Shown: positions 6,774 to 15,720, counted from the stretch's first letter. The stretch: 64,000 bases of DNA from Roseivirga sp. E12 (GCF_017592825.1 NZ_JAGFMD010000002.1:1-64000), one strand, 5' to 3'. Numbers and translations are program-made. Notes: generated by a model from the sequence alone, not told the origin.

Positions 6774-9230
6774 GTGAAGTCAGGCACTCGTTTTTTTCTC
6801 TTTCTCTTATTGGTGCATCTCCTTTACGCCTGCTCTGGAGTCAGGCATTTGGAAGATGGGGAAAAATGGCTTTACAAACAACAGATTGAAGGCGTTGATA
6901 AAAACCTTGAAGCAGAGATCAACGAATTAATCCCTCTTAAGCCCAATACACGTATTCCAATAATTGGTCCTTTAGGCGCTGCACTCTATGAAAAAGGCGA
7001 AGATAGCTTCGACACAGCACAGTTAAATCGAACGAAAAAAGCTGCAATCGCAAGAATTGATAGTAAAATCGAAGAGCGAGCAGCAGCAGAGAAAAGCACC
7101 TCGAAACTTGAAGCCAAGAAGAAGAGGAAAATCGCGCGGTTCGATAGAAAAATCAAAGACGGGAATTTTCGAATGAAAACGGGAAGTCCTTTATCCATAT
7201 ACGACAGTTCCACGGTGGAGGGAATTAAGGCGCGTATTAACTCTTTCTTGATTAACTCAAAGGGCTTTAGAAAATCAAATGTCACTACCACCACAACTGA
7301 AAGGAATCGTAAAATCTCACTGACTTACCAGATAGACACTGGCCCAAGGAATACCATCGATAGTTTGATCACACGTACTGGAGATCCTAAACTCACCGCG
7401 TTACTCGAGGCTAATCAGTCAGGGTCATTCCTTCTCAAAGGATCTTACTATGACCGAACCCTCCTCGATGCTGAAAGGGATAGAATCGATCTATTACTGA
7501 TTGAAAATGGATACTTCGGCTTCAACAAAGGCTATATAGAATTTCAGATTTTAGAAGACCCCACCAAAACCGATCTTTGGGTAGTCACTATTATCAACAA
7601 ACCAGCCGGTCAAGATGCTCATCAATCCTATCGATTAGACTCTATTATCATTAATACCAATGGGAACGATCCAATATCCGGTACCAAAGACTACTTCGGA
7701 ATTAAGTACAACTATGGCAACTTCAATTATTCCCCAAAATCGATCGATGCCCGACTGAGATTTGAGCCAGGTCAGAAATACAACTTCACCGATATAGAAA
7801 ATACTCAAAGGCAATTGCTCAACATGGATATGTTCCGCTTCGTGAACAGTAATTTTGACACCTCAATTGTCTCTGGCAAGTTTATCGCCAACCTCTACAC
7901 CGCACCATTACAAAAGTTTCAATTGACACAGGAGCTAGGCTTCAACGTGACAGAAGGACTCCCTGGTCCATTGTACAATGCGAGTCTTAAGAATAGAAAC
8001 ATCTTTCTTGGCTCTGAAATTCTAGAAATCGGAATATTTGCCGGTCTGGACGGTGTTAGTACGGCATCAGCCCAAAACCAGGTACTTCGAACCATTCAGT
8101 ATGGTGCTAATGCTTCTCTTACCTTCCCAAGGTTTATCACTCCATTTAGATCGCGTGGATTGAACAAGATTACTTTCAACCCCAGAACTAGGGTTTCTCT
8201 TGGTTTCAACTTTACAGATCGGCCTGAATATGTCAGAAGTAATCTCAATGGGGGCTTTGCTTATACCTGGCAAAACCTAAAAGGCAATAAAAGTTATTCC
8301 TTCAACCTAGCCGACATAAGTCTGATCGATACGGAAATTGATTCAGCCTCGGGTTTCCAGCAACAACTAGATGATTTACTCTTACAGGGCAATACACTGG
8401 CCTTCTCTTTTAATCGATCTTTCGTTTCAAGTTCTTCGTTCAATGCCACCTATAATTATGACTATGGCGACCCAGTTAACCCATCGAGTTACCTCAGGTT
8501 CTTCCTTGAGTCAGGAGGAACTATCTATGACATTGTAGGAAGAGGCCTCTTGGAGAATAATGATCTTGAAAACTATCAGTTCTACAAGGTTCAAGTTGAC
8601 TACAGAAGACAGGTACCCTTGGGCATCAATAAATCTGTCATTTTTAGAGTCAATGGAGGTATTGCCGACCCCTATGGTGGAAACAATGCCCTCCCCTATG
8701 AAAAGTACTTCTTCGCTGGGGGCAGCAGTAGTAACCGAGCATGGAGCCCTAGGCGTCTAGGACCAGGGTCAGCCTTTCCTTATGAGTTAGACGATACCGG
8801 TCAAAATGTATTGGAAAATGGAGAGCTCAAGCCTAACCGAACTGGGGCCGACAGCTATCAATTTGAGCAGCCAGGTGAAGTACTTATAGAGATGAATGCA
8901 GAATACAGAGCCAAGATTTCCGGCTTTTTAGACTGGGCTGTCTTTATCGATGCCGGTAACATCTGGAGACTAAGAGAATTTGAAACACCAGCTCCGGGCG
9001 AAGTAGTTCGGATCTCGCAAGGCGCAAAATTCGATGTCAATGACTTTTATAAGGAATTGGCTATTGGCGCAGGTATAGGAGTCAGACTCGACTTCTCTTT
9101 TCTAGTATTCAGACTAGATGTCGGTCATAAAATCAAAGACCCAAGGTTCCCAGAAGGTGAGCGCTGGCAAGGTCTTTTCAAACGACCGAACCAAACGGTT
9201 TATAACATTGCTGTGGGTTACGCTTTCTAG
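6774..9230 (+). CDS. TamL-type BamA-family outer-membrane assembly lipoprotein
   Basis: A BamA-superfamily (Omp85) outer-membrane protein with a lipoprotein signal (LLYAC near residue 20), which is the hallmark of the Bacteroidota TamL form. It has POTRA-like repeats in the N-terminal half, with a Lys/Arg/Glu-rich charged stretch at about residues 90-130, and a C-terminal 16-strand barrel ending in a terminal Phe (VGYAF). TamL is thought to work with TamB in envelope or lipid transport; no tamB is in the window. The start could be TTG 6768 or GTG 6774; I prefer GTG because it gives MK at the head of the signal peptide. It overlaps the convergent E1 gene by 4 bp. Confidence 0.88.
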   Translation: MKSGTRFFLFLLLVHLLYACSGVRHLEDGEKWLYKQQIEGVDKNLEAEINELIPLKPNTRIPIIGPLGAALYEKGEDSFDTAQLNRTKKAAIARIDSKIEERAAAEKSTSKLEAKKKRKIARFDRKIKDGNFRMKTGSPLSIYDSSTVEGIKARINSFLINSKGFRKSNVTTTTTERNRKISLTYQIDTGPRNTIDSLITRTGDPKLTALLEANQSGSFLLKGSYYDRTLLDAERDRIDLLLIENGYFGFNKGYIEFQILEDPTKTDLWVVTIINKPAGQDAHQSYRLDSIIINTNGNDPISGTKDYFGIKYNYGNFNYSPKSIDARLRFEPGQKYNFTDIENTQRQLLNMDMFRFVNSNFDTSIVSGKFIANLYTAPLQKFQLTQELGFNVTEGLPGPLYNASLKNRNIFLGSEILEIGIFAGLDGVSTASAQNQVLRTIQYGANASLTFPRFITPFRSRGLNKITFNPRTRVSLGFNFTDRPEYVRSNLNGGFAYTWQNLKGNKSYSFNLADISLIDTEIDSASGFQQQLDDLLLQGNTLAFSFNRSFVSSSSFNATYNYDYGDPVNPSSYLRFFLESGGTIYDIVGRGLLENNDLENYQFYKVQVDYRRQVPLGINKSVIFRVNGGIADPYGGNNALPYEKYFFAGGSSSNRAWSPRRLGPGSAFPYELDDTGQNVLENGELKPNRTGADSYQFEQPGEVLIEMNAEYRAKISGFLDWAVFIDAGNIWRLREFETPAPGEVVRISQGAKFDVNDFYKELAIGAGIGVRLDFSFLVFRLDVGHKIKDPRFPEGERWQGLFKRPNQTVYNIAVGYAF

Positions 9231-11332
9231 TAATTCAAAAGATTACCAATAACGTTTTCTACTTTATCTGGTGTAGGTAACATAGCCTTTTCCAAGTCTA
9301 CATTTAGAGCTATTGCCGGAAGGTTTTCAGCACCATAGGCCATAACCGGAGCGTCTAATTCTTGGAAACAATGTTGAGAGATTCTACCTGCCAATGACTC
9401 CGCAAATGAATTCATCAACGGCTCCTCCGTTAACACCAAAGCCTTATTATGCCTTCTCACAGAAGCCATTACAGCTTCCCAATCCAATGGATTAAGTGTT
9501 CGCAGATCAAGGATTTCTACCTGACCTTTAAATGCTTTACTGGCAGCTTTGGCCCAATAGACTCCCATACCATAAGTGATGACAGCACAAGACTCACCAT
9601 TTTCTATAGCTTCTTCAGACGCCTCTTGCGCCACTAAAGCCTTGCCTAATGGAATAATATATTCTGAATCTGGTTCGAAGGTTTTGGCCTCCTCAGTTCC
9701 TGGTACTTTCGACCAATAAAGTCCTTTATGTTCCAGCATAACCACTGGGTTAGGATCATAGAAAGCAGCCTTGATCAGACCTTTCATATCGGCAGCATTG
9801 GATGGGTAAACCACTTTAATACCTCGAATATTCAGTAAGGTTGACTCTACAGATCCAGAGTGGTAAGGTCCACCCCCACCATAGGCACCTATCGGCACAC
9901 GAATCAAGGATTGAATCGGGAATTGACCATTTGACAGGTAACAGCTTTTTGATAGCTCTTCAACCAATTGGTTAATACCCGGCCAGATGTAATCCGCAAA
10001 CTGTATCTCTACAATCGGCTTGGCACCCACAGCGCTCATTCCCGCAGTCGATCCAACTATATAAGCTTCTTGAATAGGTGTATTGAAAATTCTACTATCT
10101 CCATATTTCTGAGCAAGCGTAGCAGCTTCTCTGAAGACACCACCTAGTGTACCTCCTACATCCTGCCCGTAGAACAAGGCTTCAGGATTATTTCTTAAAA
10201 TATCATCGACTGCATGCAATGCAGCATCTACCATTACCACTTTTTCAGCACCTCTCGGCTTGCGCTGTCCTTTCTCTTCGGTAATTGGTGTAGGAGCAAA
10301 TTCGTGATCGAGTACTGTCGCAGGATCTGGATCATCTCCGTTGAGCGCTCTAGCATATTCCGCTTGAACGAAAACGACTGTCTCATCTTCCAACTTCACT
10401 ATTTCTGACTCTTTATAGCCAGATTTTTTAAGTGCCTTTCTTAGAGTCGGAATTGGATCTGATTTCTGGTGATCTTCCAGATCAAAATCTCCTCGGTACC
10501 ACTCTTTTCTAACACCTGAGGTATGATGGCCCAGAAGTGGGGTTTTGGCATGCACTAGAATTGGAGCTCTGTGTTCACGTACATACTCAAAGGCACTTTT
10601 CATTCCTTCATAAGAAGCAGCAAAGTCAGCACCATCAACTCGCATGCGTTCCATTCCTTTGAAACCAGCAGCAAATTCATAAGCATCCATGGCACGCATC
10701 TCTTTGCCAGTGGCCGAGATACCCCAATCATTATCTTGTATTAAATAAACGACAGGTAGTTTATGCAGCACTGCCATTTGCATGGCTTCTGAAACTTCTC
10801 CTTCCGTTACAGAACCATCACCCAATGAGCATAGGACAACAGGTTTATTGTTCGAAGCTAACAGCCCTTGTTCCTCCAAGTAATGAAGCCCATGCGCCAT
10901 ACCTGTAGCTGGAATCGCCTGCATACCCGTTGCAGAACTTTGATGCGGAATGGTCGGAAATCCTTCTCTTCTCAAAGATGGATGTCCGTAATAAGTTCTA
11001 CCGCCAGAAAACGGATCGTCTTTTTTACCCATCAACTGAAGCATCAACTCATTAGGCTGCATGCCTATACCCAATAGAATAGACTCATCGCGATAGTAGG
11101 GAGCTGCAAAATCATAGGCTTGCAGCTGAAAAGCGGCTGCTAGTTGAATAGCCTCGTGGCCTCTAGAAGTACTATGGACATACTTGCTACATACAGCGCG
11201 GTTCTCATCATAGAGAATTGCCATATTCTTAGCAGTCTGCATAAGGCGATATGCTTTTTCTAAGGTCTTTTTAGGAATATTGATGTCGTTCTTTTTAGAA
11301 GTGCTTGTCTTTTTGTCCTTAGTCAATTCCAT
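9227..11332 (-). CDS. Fused alpha/beta 2-oxoacid dehydrogenase E1 component
   Basis: One polypeptide carrying both E1 halves of a thiamine-diphosphate 2-oxoacid dehydrogenase, probably branched-chain 2-oxoisovalerate type. The alpha half holds the ThDP motif from GDGSVTEGE to QDNDW (about 30 residues); the beta half begins near residue 370 with GAEKVVMVDA and has the conserved YGQDVGG and VEIQFADYI. It decarboxylates the 2-oxoacid and acylates the E2 lipoyl group. No E2 or E3 gene is nearby. An ATG exists at 11356, but a -7 element overlaps it, so I place the start at the next ATG, 11332 (MELTKDKK), giving a 21-nt gap like other genes here. Confidence 0.9.
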   Translation of the reverse strand: MELTKDKKTSTSKKNDINIPKKTLEKAYRLMQTAKNMAILYDENRAVCSKYVHSTSRGHEAIQLAAAFQLQAYDFAAPYYRDESILLGIGMQPNELMLQLMGKKDDPFSGGRTYYGHPSLRREGFPTIPHQSSATGMQAIPATGMAHGLHYLEEQGLLASNNKPVVLCSLGDGSVTEGEVSEAMQMAVLHKLPVVYLIQDNDWGISATGKEMRAMDAYEFAAGFKGMERMRVDGADFAASYEGMKSAFEYVREHRAPILVHAKTPLLGHHTSGVRKEWYRGDFDLEDHQKSDPIPTLRKALKKSGYKESEIVKLEDETVVFVQAEYARALNGDDPDPATVLDHEFAPTPITEEKGQRKPRGAEKVVMVDAALHAVDDILRNNPEALFYGQDVGGTLGGVFREAATLAQKYGDSRIFNTPIQEAYIVGSTAGMSAVGAKPIVEIQFADYIWPGINQLVEELSKSCYLSNGQFPIQSLIRVPIGAYGGGGPYHSGSVESTLLNIRGIKVVYPSNAADMKGLIKAAFYDPNPVVMLEHKGLYWSKVPGTEEAKTFEPDSEYIIPLGKALVAQEASEEAIENGESCAVITYGMGVYWAKAASKAFKGQVEILDLRTLNPLDWEAVMASVRRHNKALVLTEEPLMNSFAESLAGRISQHCFQELDAPVMAYGAENLPAIALNVDLEKAMLPTPDKVENVIGNLLNY

Positions 11333-11353
11333 GGAGTAATTGGCGTTTCGATT

Positions 11354-11361
11354 CAAAAATA
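11354..11361 (-). promoter_or_regulatory. -7 element for the E1 gene
   Basis: On the minus strand this reads TATTTTTG, an exact TAnnTTTG. It ends 21 nt before the ATG at 11332 and would put transcription start inside the longer ORF, which is why the shorter start was chosen. No clear -33 TTG. Confidence 0.4.
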
Positions 11362-11387
11362 ATCAATAATTTAAAGGCTAATAGAAA

Positions 11388-11407
11388 AACCTACCGATCG
11401 TTAGGTT
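11388..11407. promoter_or_regulatory. 20-bp near-perfect inverted repeat in E1/hemF intergenic region
   Basis: AACCTACCGATCGTTAGGTT is a palindrome except for one symmetric pair. It lies 26 bp behind the E1 -7 element on one side and about 80 bp ahead of hemF on the other. It could be an operator for either gene, or a hairpin (A-tract before, T-tract soon after). Confidence 0.5.
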
Positions 11408-11468
11408 ATCTTTTTAATAACTCCCAGAATGGGTATACAGTTTAGCTTTTCATCACTTTTAATTTACC

Positions 11469-11484
11469 ATCAGAATATTCTGAT
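11469..11484. promoter_or_regulatory. 16-bp perfect palindrome upstream of hemF
   Basis: ATCAGAATATTCTGAT is perfectly self-complementary and ends 11 bp before the hemF ATG. Its position suits an operator or a translation-blocking hairpin. The binding factor is unknown; a Fnr/Crp-like or redox regulator would suit an oxygen-dependent enzyme but that is inference. Confidence 0.5.
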
Positions 11485-11495
11485 ATTTTTGCATC

Positions 11496-12398
11496 ATGCC
11501 GCAGATCGATAAAGAACATATAGCTCGTGTTTTCAAGAATATTCAAGATCATATCTGTACAGAATTAGAAAAGGCTGATGGCCTTGGAGAGTTTCAAGAG
11601 GATAAGTGGACTCGCCCTGGTGGCGGTGGTGGCCGAAGTCGAGTTTTACGACATGGCAACATCATTGAAAAAGGTGGTGTTAACTTCTCTGAAGTTCATG
11701 GTAAGACGCCTGAAAAACTATTAAAATCTTTCGGCCTAACGGAAGGTGACTTCTTTGCAACAGGAGTCTCCATTGTATTACATCCTGAAAATCCATGGGT
11801 GCCTATCATTCACATGAACATTCGCTACTTCGAAATGTCTACAGGCACCTACTGGTTTGGTGGTGGAATTGACCTAACCCCTCACTACGTAGATCATGAC
11901 GATGCAAGTTTCTTCCACGAGAAATTGAAGGCGGTTTGTGATAAACATGACTCTTTCTACTATAAAGAATTTAAAGACTGGGCGGATAATTACTTCTACA
12001 TCAAACACCGCAAGGAAACACGGGGAATAGGAGGCATTTTCTTCGATCATAAATCAGAAGATAAAGAGCACACGAAGGAAGACATCTTCAACTTTGTAAA
12101 AGATGTAGGGCTTTGCTTTGCCCCTATTTACACTCATTTTATGTCCAAAAATGCGGGCAAGCCTTTCGGTTCAAGAGAAAAGAATTGGCAGCGATTGAGA
12201 AGAGGTAGATATGTAGAGTTTAACTTGGTTCTTGACAGAGGCACTAAGTTTGGACTAGAAACAGATGGAAGAACAGAGTCGATTCTTATGAGCCTACCTC
12301 CTGAAGCGGGTTGGGAATATGACTATGACCCACCTACCAAATCGATGGAATCAGATACTTTAAGATTACTTAAAAAGGGCATTGACTGGACAGCATGA
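11496..12398 (+). CDS. hemF: Oxygen-dependent coproporphyrinogen III oxidase
   Basis: Aerobic haem-pathway enzyme converting coproporphyrinogen III to protoporphyrinogen IX with O2. The 300-residue protein shows the family's SGxRxRxL-like glycine-rich region (RPGGGGGRSRVL, residues 40-51), GGGIDLTPHY near 123-132, and RGIGGIFFDH near 175. Length is exactly typical. It overlaps the PAP2 phosphatase gene by 4 bp (ATGA), so both are probably translated together. Two palindromes sit in its upstream region, suggesting regulation. An oxygen-dependent enzyme implies aerobic growth. Confidence 0.96.
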   Translation: MPQIDKEHIARVFKNIQDHICTELEKADGLGEFQEDKWTRPGGGGGRSRVLRHGNIIEKGGVNFSEVHGKTPEKLLKSFGLTEGDFFATGVSIVLHPENPWVPIIHMNIRYFEMSTGTYWFGGGIDLTPHYVDHDDASFFHEKLKAVCDKHDSFYYKEFKDWADNYFYIKHRKETRGIGGIFFDHKSEDKEHTKEDIFNFVKDVGLCFAPIYTHFMSKNAGKPFGSREKNWQRLRRGRYVEFNLVLDRGTKFGLETDGRTESILMSLPPEAGWEYDYDPPTKSMESDTLRLLKKGIDWTA

Positions 12399-12967
12399 TC
12401 GACCGGCTAGAACAATGGGACAAGTCACTTTTTAAGCTCCTCAACGGAGCTCACAACGACCTTTTTGATTTCCTAATGCCTTGGATCAGCGACAAATGGA
12501 TTTGGATTCCGCTCTACGCACTCCTGATCTACCTTTTGATTAAGCACGAAAAAGGCAACTTGGTTTTCACCCTAATAGGCATTGGACTATTGATCTTAAT
12601 AAGTGATCAGGTAGCCTCAGGAATTCTTAAACCCTGGGTAGGTCGACTGCGCCCCTGCTACGACCCAGAGTTAGCAGACAGTGTTCATTTACTGAAAGGT
12701 TGTGGGGGTCAATATGGTTTTGCATCCTCCCATGCGTCAAACTCATTTGCTGTAGCCATATTTTGTTGGCTATTGCTCAAAGATCGACTGAAATACATTT
12801 GGCTATTAATCCCATGGGCAGCACTTGTGGCTTACAGTCGAGTCTACCTGGGTGTTCATTTCCCTGGAGACATTATTATGGGTGGTTTGATCGGAATTGC
12901 CGCTGCCTATTTAGTTTTCTACTTAAAGCTTCGCTTAGAAAAAATAAAACCGTTGAACAATGGGTAA
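12395..12967 (+). CDS. PAP2-family membrane phosphatase
   Basis: A 190-residue integral membrane protein with five or so hydrophobic segments and the three acid-phosphatase motifs: KPWVGRLRPC (C1), ASSHASNSFA (C2, the usual PSGH written SSHA), and SRVYLGVHFPGD (C3). Such enzymes dephosphorylate undecaprenyl pyrophosphate or phosphatidate analogues at the outer face of the inner membrane. The exact substrate cannot be inferred from its position between hemF (4-bp overlap) and a small acidic protein gene (8-bp overlap). Confidence 0.9.
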   Translation: MIDRLEQWDKSLFKLLNGAHNDLFDFLMPWISDKWIWIPLYALLIYLLIKHEKGNLVFTLIGIGLLILISDQVASGILKPWVGRLRPCYDPELADSVHLLKGCGGQYGFASSHASNSFAVAIFCWLLLKDRLKYIWLLIPWAALVAYSRVYLGVHFPGDIIMGGLIGIAAAYLVFYLKLRLEKIKPLNNG

Positions 12968-13217
12968 AAAGGATGCCATCGTTTACAAATACTTTAAACG
13001 TGTATTTGAAGATTATCAGGTATTAGTAGCTGTTAATCCAATCGACCTTACGGGTGTTGAACTCATTATTCACCCAGATGAAAAAGTAGAGAAAACCGAT
13101 ATGCAATTTGACGAAGACATCTATGAAGATTTGGAAGTAGATGAGTTCAAGGAGAGCAGTCCTTTGGAGTTTCAGCTATATATGAAGAAGGATTTCTTTG
13201 AACGAAAAGCCGATTAG
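12960..13217 (+). CDS. Small conserved-looking acidic protein, function unknown
   Basis: An 85-residue protein I do not recognise. It opens with a basic stretch (MGKKDAIVYKYFKRVF), then a strand-rich part, and a very acidic middle (DEDIYEDLEVDEFKESS, about residues 52-68). No signal peptide or membrane segment. It overlaps the PAP2 gene by 8 bp (ATGGGTAA) and the convergent response-regulator gene by 4 bp, which supports translation as the last gene of a hemF-PAP2 unit. Confidence 0.7.
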   Translation: MGKKDAIVYKYFKRVFEDYQVLVAVNPIDLTGVELIIHPDEKVEKTDMQFDEDIYEDLEVDEFKESSPLEFQLYMKKDFFERKAD

Positions 13218-13843
13218 ATCAAACCGTTCTCAATCGCGAACTTCACCAATCCAGCCGTATTCTTTACAGCAAGCTTACTGACAATATTCTTTCGATGTGT
13301 ATCAACAGTATGAGTACTAATTGCCAAATCAGTCGCAATTTCGTTGGTAGTATATTCTGAGGCGATCAAACGAATAATCTGGACTTCTCTTTTAGTCAGC
13401 TGAACTTTTTCAACAGCCTTTTCAGTCTTTTTTACATCAGCAAATAGTGTATCCGTTACATCTTTGCCATAATAGCGCTCACCATCATTTACATCACTGA
13501 TGGCTTGAATAAGCTCTTTCTTACCTGCATTTTTCAATACACAACCTTCTACATCTAGCTGGATCAATTGCTTAGTAAATTGAGGGTTATTGTGCATGGT
13601 CAGCACCAGTATTCTGGTCTTGTCTTCTTTAGCCCTGAGTGCCTTGATCACTGCAATACCATCCATTTCGGGCATATTGATATCAAGCAATAAAACGTCT
13701 GGAGAAACGGATTCTAATTGATGCAAAGCTTCCTTACCATTTTGCGCACTACCGCAGAATTGGATATTGTCATCATCCGAAAGAATGGAAGACAAGCCAT
13801 CAATTACTACCTGGTGATCGTCAACGATAAAAACTCTAATCAT
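13214..13843 (-). CDS. NarL/LuxR-type response regulator
   Basis: A 209-residue two-domain DNA-binding response regulator. The receiver domain has the acidic pair at Asp8-Asp9, the phosphorylation site Asp54 in LLLDINMPEMDG, and a conserved Lys near 104. The C-terminal LuxR helix-turn-helix runs from about 147 (LTKREVQIIRLIAS) through STHTVDTHRKNI. It is translated right after the sensor kinase with an 8-bp overlap, so the two form a cognate pair. Target genes are unknown. Confidence 0.95.
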   Translation of the reverse strand: MIRVFIVDDHQVVIDGLSSILSDDDNIQFCGSAQNGKEALHQLESVSPDVLLLDINMPEMDGIAVIKALRAKEDKTRILVLTMHNNPQFTKQLIQLDVEGCVLKNAGKKELIQAISDVNDGERYYGKDVTDTLFADVKKTEKAVEKVQLTKREVQIIRLIASEYTTNEIATDLAISTHTVDTHRKNIVSKLAVKNTAGLVKFAIENGLI

Positions 13844-15548
13844 CTTCTATTGGAATATCGATGGAAACGGTGGTGCCTGACCCAAGGCCAGAATCAATAT
13901 GCAAGGTACCATTGAGTTTAGCCACTCTGGCCTTTAGATTACTTAGACCAATACCTGCATTTACATCCAGCTTTTCAGGATTAAACCCAATCCCATCATC
14001 TTCAACTATCAAGTTAACACTATCCTCATTCTCATTCAACTGGATGTTGGTTTCAGTGGCGTCTGAGTGCTTAAGTATATTACTCATAAGTTCCTGAACA
14101 ATTCTATAGAGTTGAAGCTCCTGCTCCCCATCCAGCGACCCGTTGATATTACTGGTGTATAAATTCACTGTCAGCTTGCCGGTTTCTGAAATTCTCGTTT
14201 TCAAGTCTTCTAAGGCAGGAATTAGCCCGAACTTGGCCAAAACACCTGACATCATATTATGGGAAATATTCCTTACCTCTCCTGCCGCTAAATCAAGCAA
14301 CTCAGAGGCGGTTAAAAACTTCTCCTTAGTAGGATTTTCTGGATCAATTTTTTCTTCTACGGCACTAAAATGGAGTTTTACCATAGATAGTATACCCCCT
14401 AAGCGATCGTGTAGATCAATAGCCACACGCTTTCTTTCTGTTTCCTGACCTTCTAAAACTCCTTGAAGTGAAGCAATTTCCTGGTGTTGTAACAGCTCAT
14501 CAATTTTCTGCTTATTGATCTCATCATTCTTAGCGGCTAAAGCCTTGATAGTCTTTCTGCGCTGATCAACGATATAGAGCCAGATGGAGATTATTACAAG
14601 AAGGGAAATACCAATAATCAGGATTAAAAGCTGTGATCGTTTCTGAACCAATATCCTATTTTCTTGCAACTCATTTCTGAGTTCTAGTTCTTCCATATTG
14701 TATTGCTGTCTTAACTCAAGCAACTTGTCCTGATAGTCGAGCCTAAAAATATTTTTCGAATCATCATAATACCTCTTCCGGTAACTAATTGCCTTCTCAT
14801 AATTCTTTTGAGACTCATATAGGACCGCAAGATTGTTCAGTACCTGAAGTCCCTTATCCACGAAATTAGATGAATCGGTAATAGCTAGAGTTTTCAAATA
14901 ATAGTACTCAGCGCTGTCATAAAGAGACAGCCTATAGTTTACTAGACCCAATTGTCTAAGTTCACTAGAGAGACCATAAGAGTTCTCTATCTCTGTGTCG
15001 AACCGAACAGCCTTGATTAAGTTGTCCTTAGCCGAAAGATAATCTCCCTGAGCAGTATTAATGAGAGCGGTGTTATAAAGTAAAATGGCGACTTCCTCTT
15101 TTTGCTCGAGCTCAATCATACCATCTCTCGTCAAGGAGTAATAATAGAGGGCTGAATCAGCTGCCCAAATTTCCGTTGAGTCTAACTCCCAAATGATTTG
15201 GAAACCTGTGCCAACACCAAAAATTGAAGAGTTCTGATACTTGGGAAGATTACTTATTTTGGAAAGTTTGTTGGCCTTTTTATATGATTCAATGGCTAGG
15301 TCAGCCTTCTTTGTCGTACCATAAAGTCTCCCGAGCCCCATTGCTGCCGCTGCCTGATACGGGACATTTTCGGCTTTTTTTGCTTCTAAGTCAAGCCTCT
15401 GAAACGTAAACAGGGCAGAATCATACTTAGATTCTGCCGTGTAGTTTTCTCCAATAACTCTCAACTTCTCTAACTCTTCGGTCTGGGCAAACAAGTTCCC
15501 AACGAACAGAGTTATGAAGAAGCTAATTATGAAAAGTCTTTTATCCAT
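13836..15548 (-). CDS. TPR-containing HisKA_3 sensor histidine kinase
   Basis: About 570 residues when started at the ATG at 15548, which gives a proper signal peptide (MDKRLFIISFFITLFVG, ending NLFAQ); the longer ORF to 15614 has no such N-terminus. After export come five or six TPR units, a coiled-coil, one membrane segment (LLILIIGISLLVIISIWLYI), a second coiled-coil, the dimerisation/phosphoacceptor motif ETERKRVAIDLHDRLGG with the His, and an HATPase_c domain with GIGLSNLKARV and GSGTTVSID. This periplasmic-TPR NarX-like layout is common in Bacteroidota. It overlaps the response regulator by 8 bp and the small upstream ORF by 8 bp. Confidence 0.93.
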   Translation of the reverse strand: MDKRLFIISFFITLFVGNLFAQTEELEKLRVIGENYTAESKYDSALFTFQRLDLEAKKAENVPYQAAAAMGLGRLYGTTKKADLAIESYKKANKLSKISNLPKYQNSSIFGVGTGFQIIWELDSTEIWAADSALYYYSLTRDGMIELEQKEEVAILLYNTALINTAQGDYLSAKDNLIKAVRFDTEIENSYGLSSELRQLGLVNYRLSLYDSAEYYYLKTLAITDSSNFVDKGLQVLNNLAVLYESQKNYEKAISYRKRYYDDSKNIFRLDYQDKLLELRQQYNMEELELRNELQENRILVQKRSQLLILIIGISLLVIISIWLYIVDQRRKTIKALAAKNDEINKQKIDELLQHQEIASLQGVLEGQETERKRVAIDLHDRLGGILSMVKLHFSAVEEKIDPENPTKEKFLTASELLDLAAGEVRNISHNMMSGVLAKFGLIPALEDLKTRISETGKLTVNLYTSNINGSLDGEQELQLYRIVQELMSNILKHSDATETNIQLNENEDSVNLIVEDDGIGFNPEKLDVNAGIGLSNLKARVAKLNGTLHIDSGLGSGTTVSIDIPIEDD

Positions 15549-15720
15549 TCGTCTTACCTGGCCCATTACCTGAACCTGGATTTCCTGTCCCTCCGCCATC
15601 ATCGTCAGTAGCATCCGGTTCTGGGTCTGGATCTGGGTCCGTTAAGTTAGCCAATTGGCTGTTTATAGTTGATCTCAATTCTACGACATCGTCAGATGTG
15701 TTCAATAATAGTCTAAACAT
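15541..15720 (-). CDS. 59-residue small protein overlapping the sensor kinase start
   Basis: Reading right to left, an ATG at 15718-15720 opens 59 codons ending in TAA at 15541-15543. The product begins with a hydrophobic/aliphatic head (MFRLLLNTSDDVVELRS), continues NSQLANL, then a DPDPDPEPD run and a Gly/Asn/Pro-rich tail (GGGTGNPGSGNGPG). The stop codon lies inside the kinase start region (ATGGATAA), an 8-bp overlap seen also between kinase and regulator, which argues for translational coupling. No signal peptide. Function unknown; it could be a leader peptide or a small regulatory protein. Below the length at which automatic callers are reliable. Confidence 0.6.
   Translation of the reverse strand: MFRLLLNTSDDVVELRSTINSQLANLTDPDPDPEPDATDDDGGGTGNPGSGNGPGKTNG

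Noticed and set aside
11484-11491. TATTTTTG as the -7 element of hemF
   Set aside because: It ends only 4 nt before the ATG, so transcription would start inside the gene.
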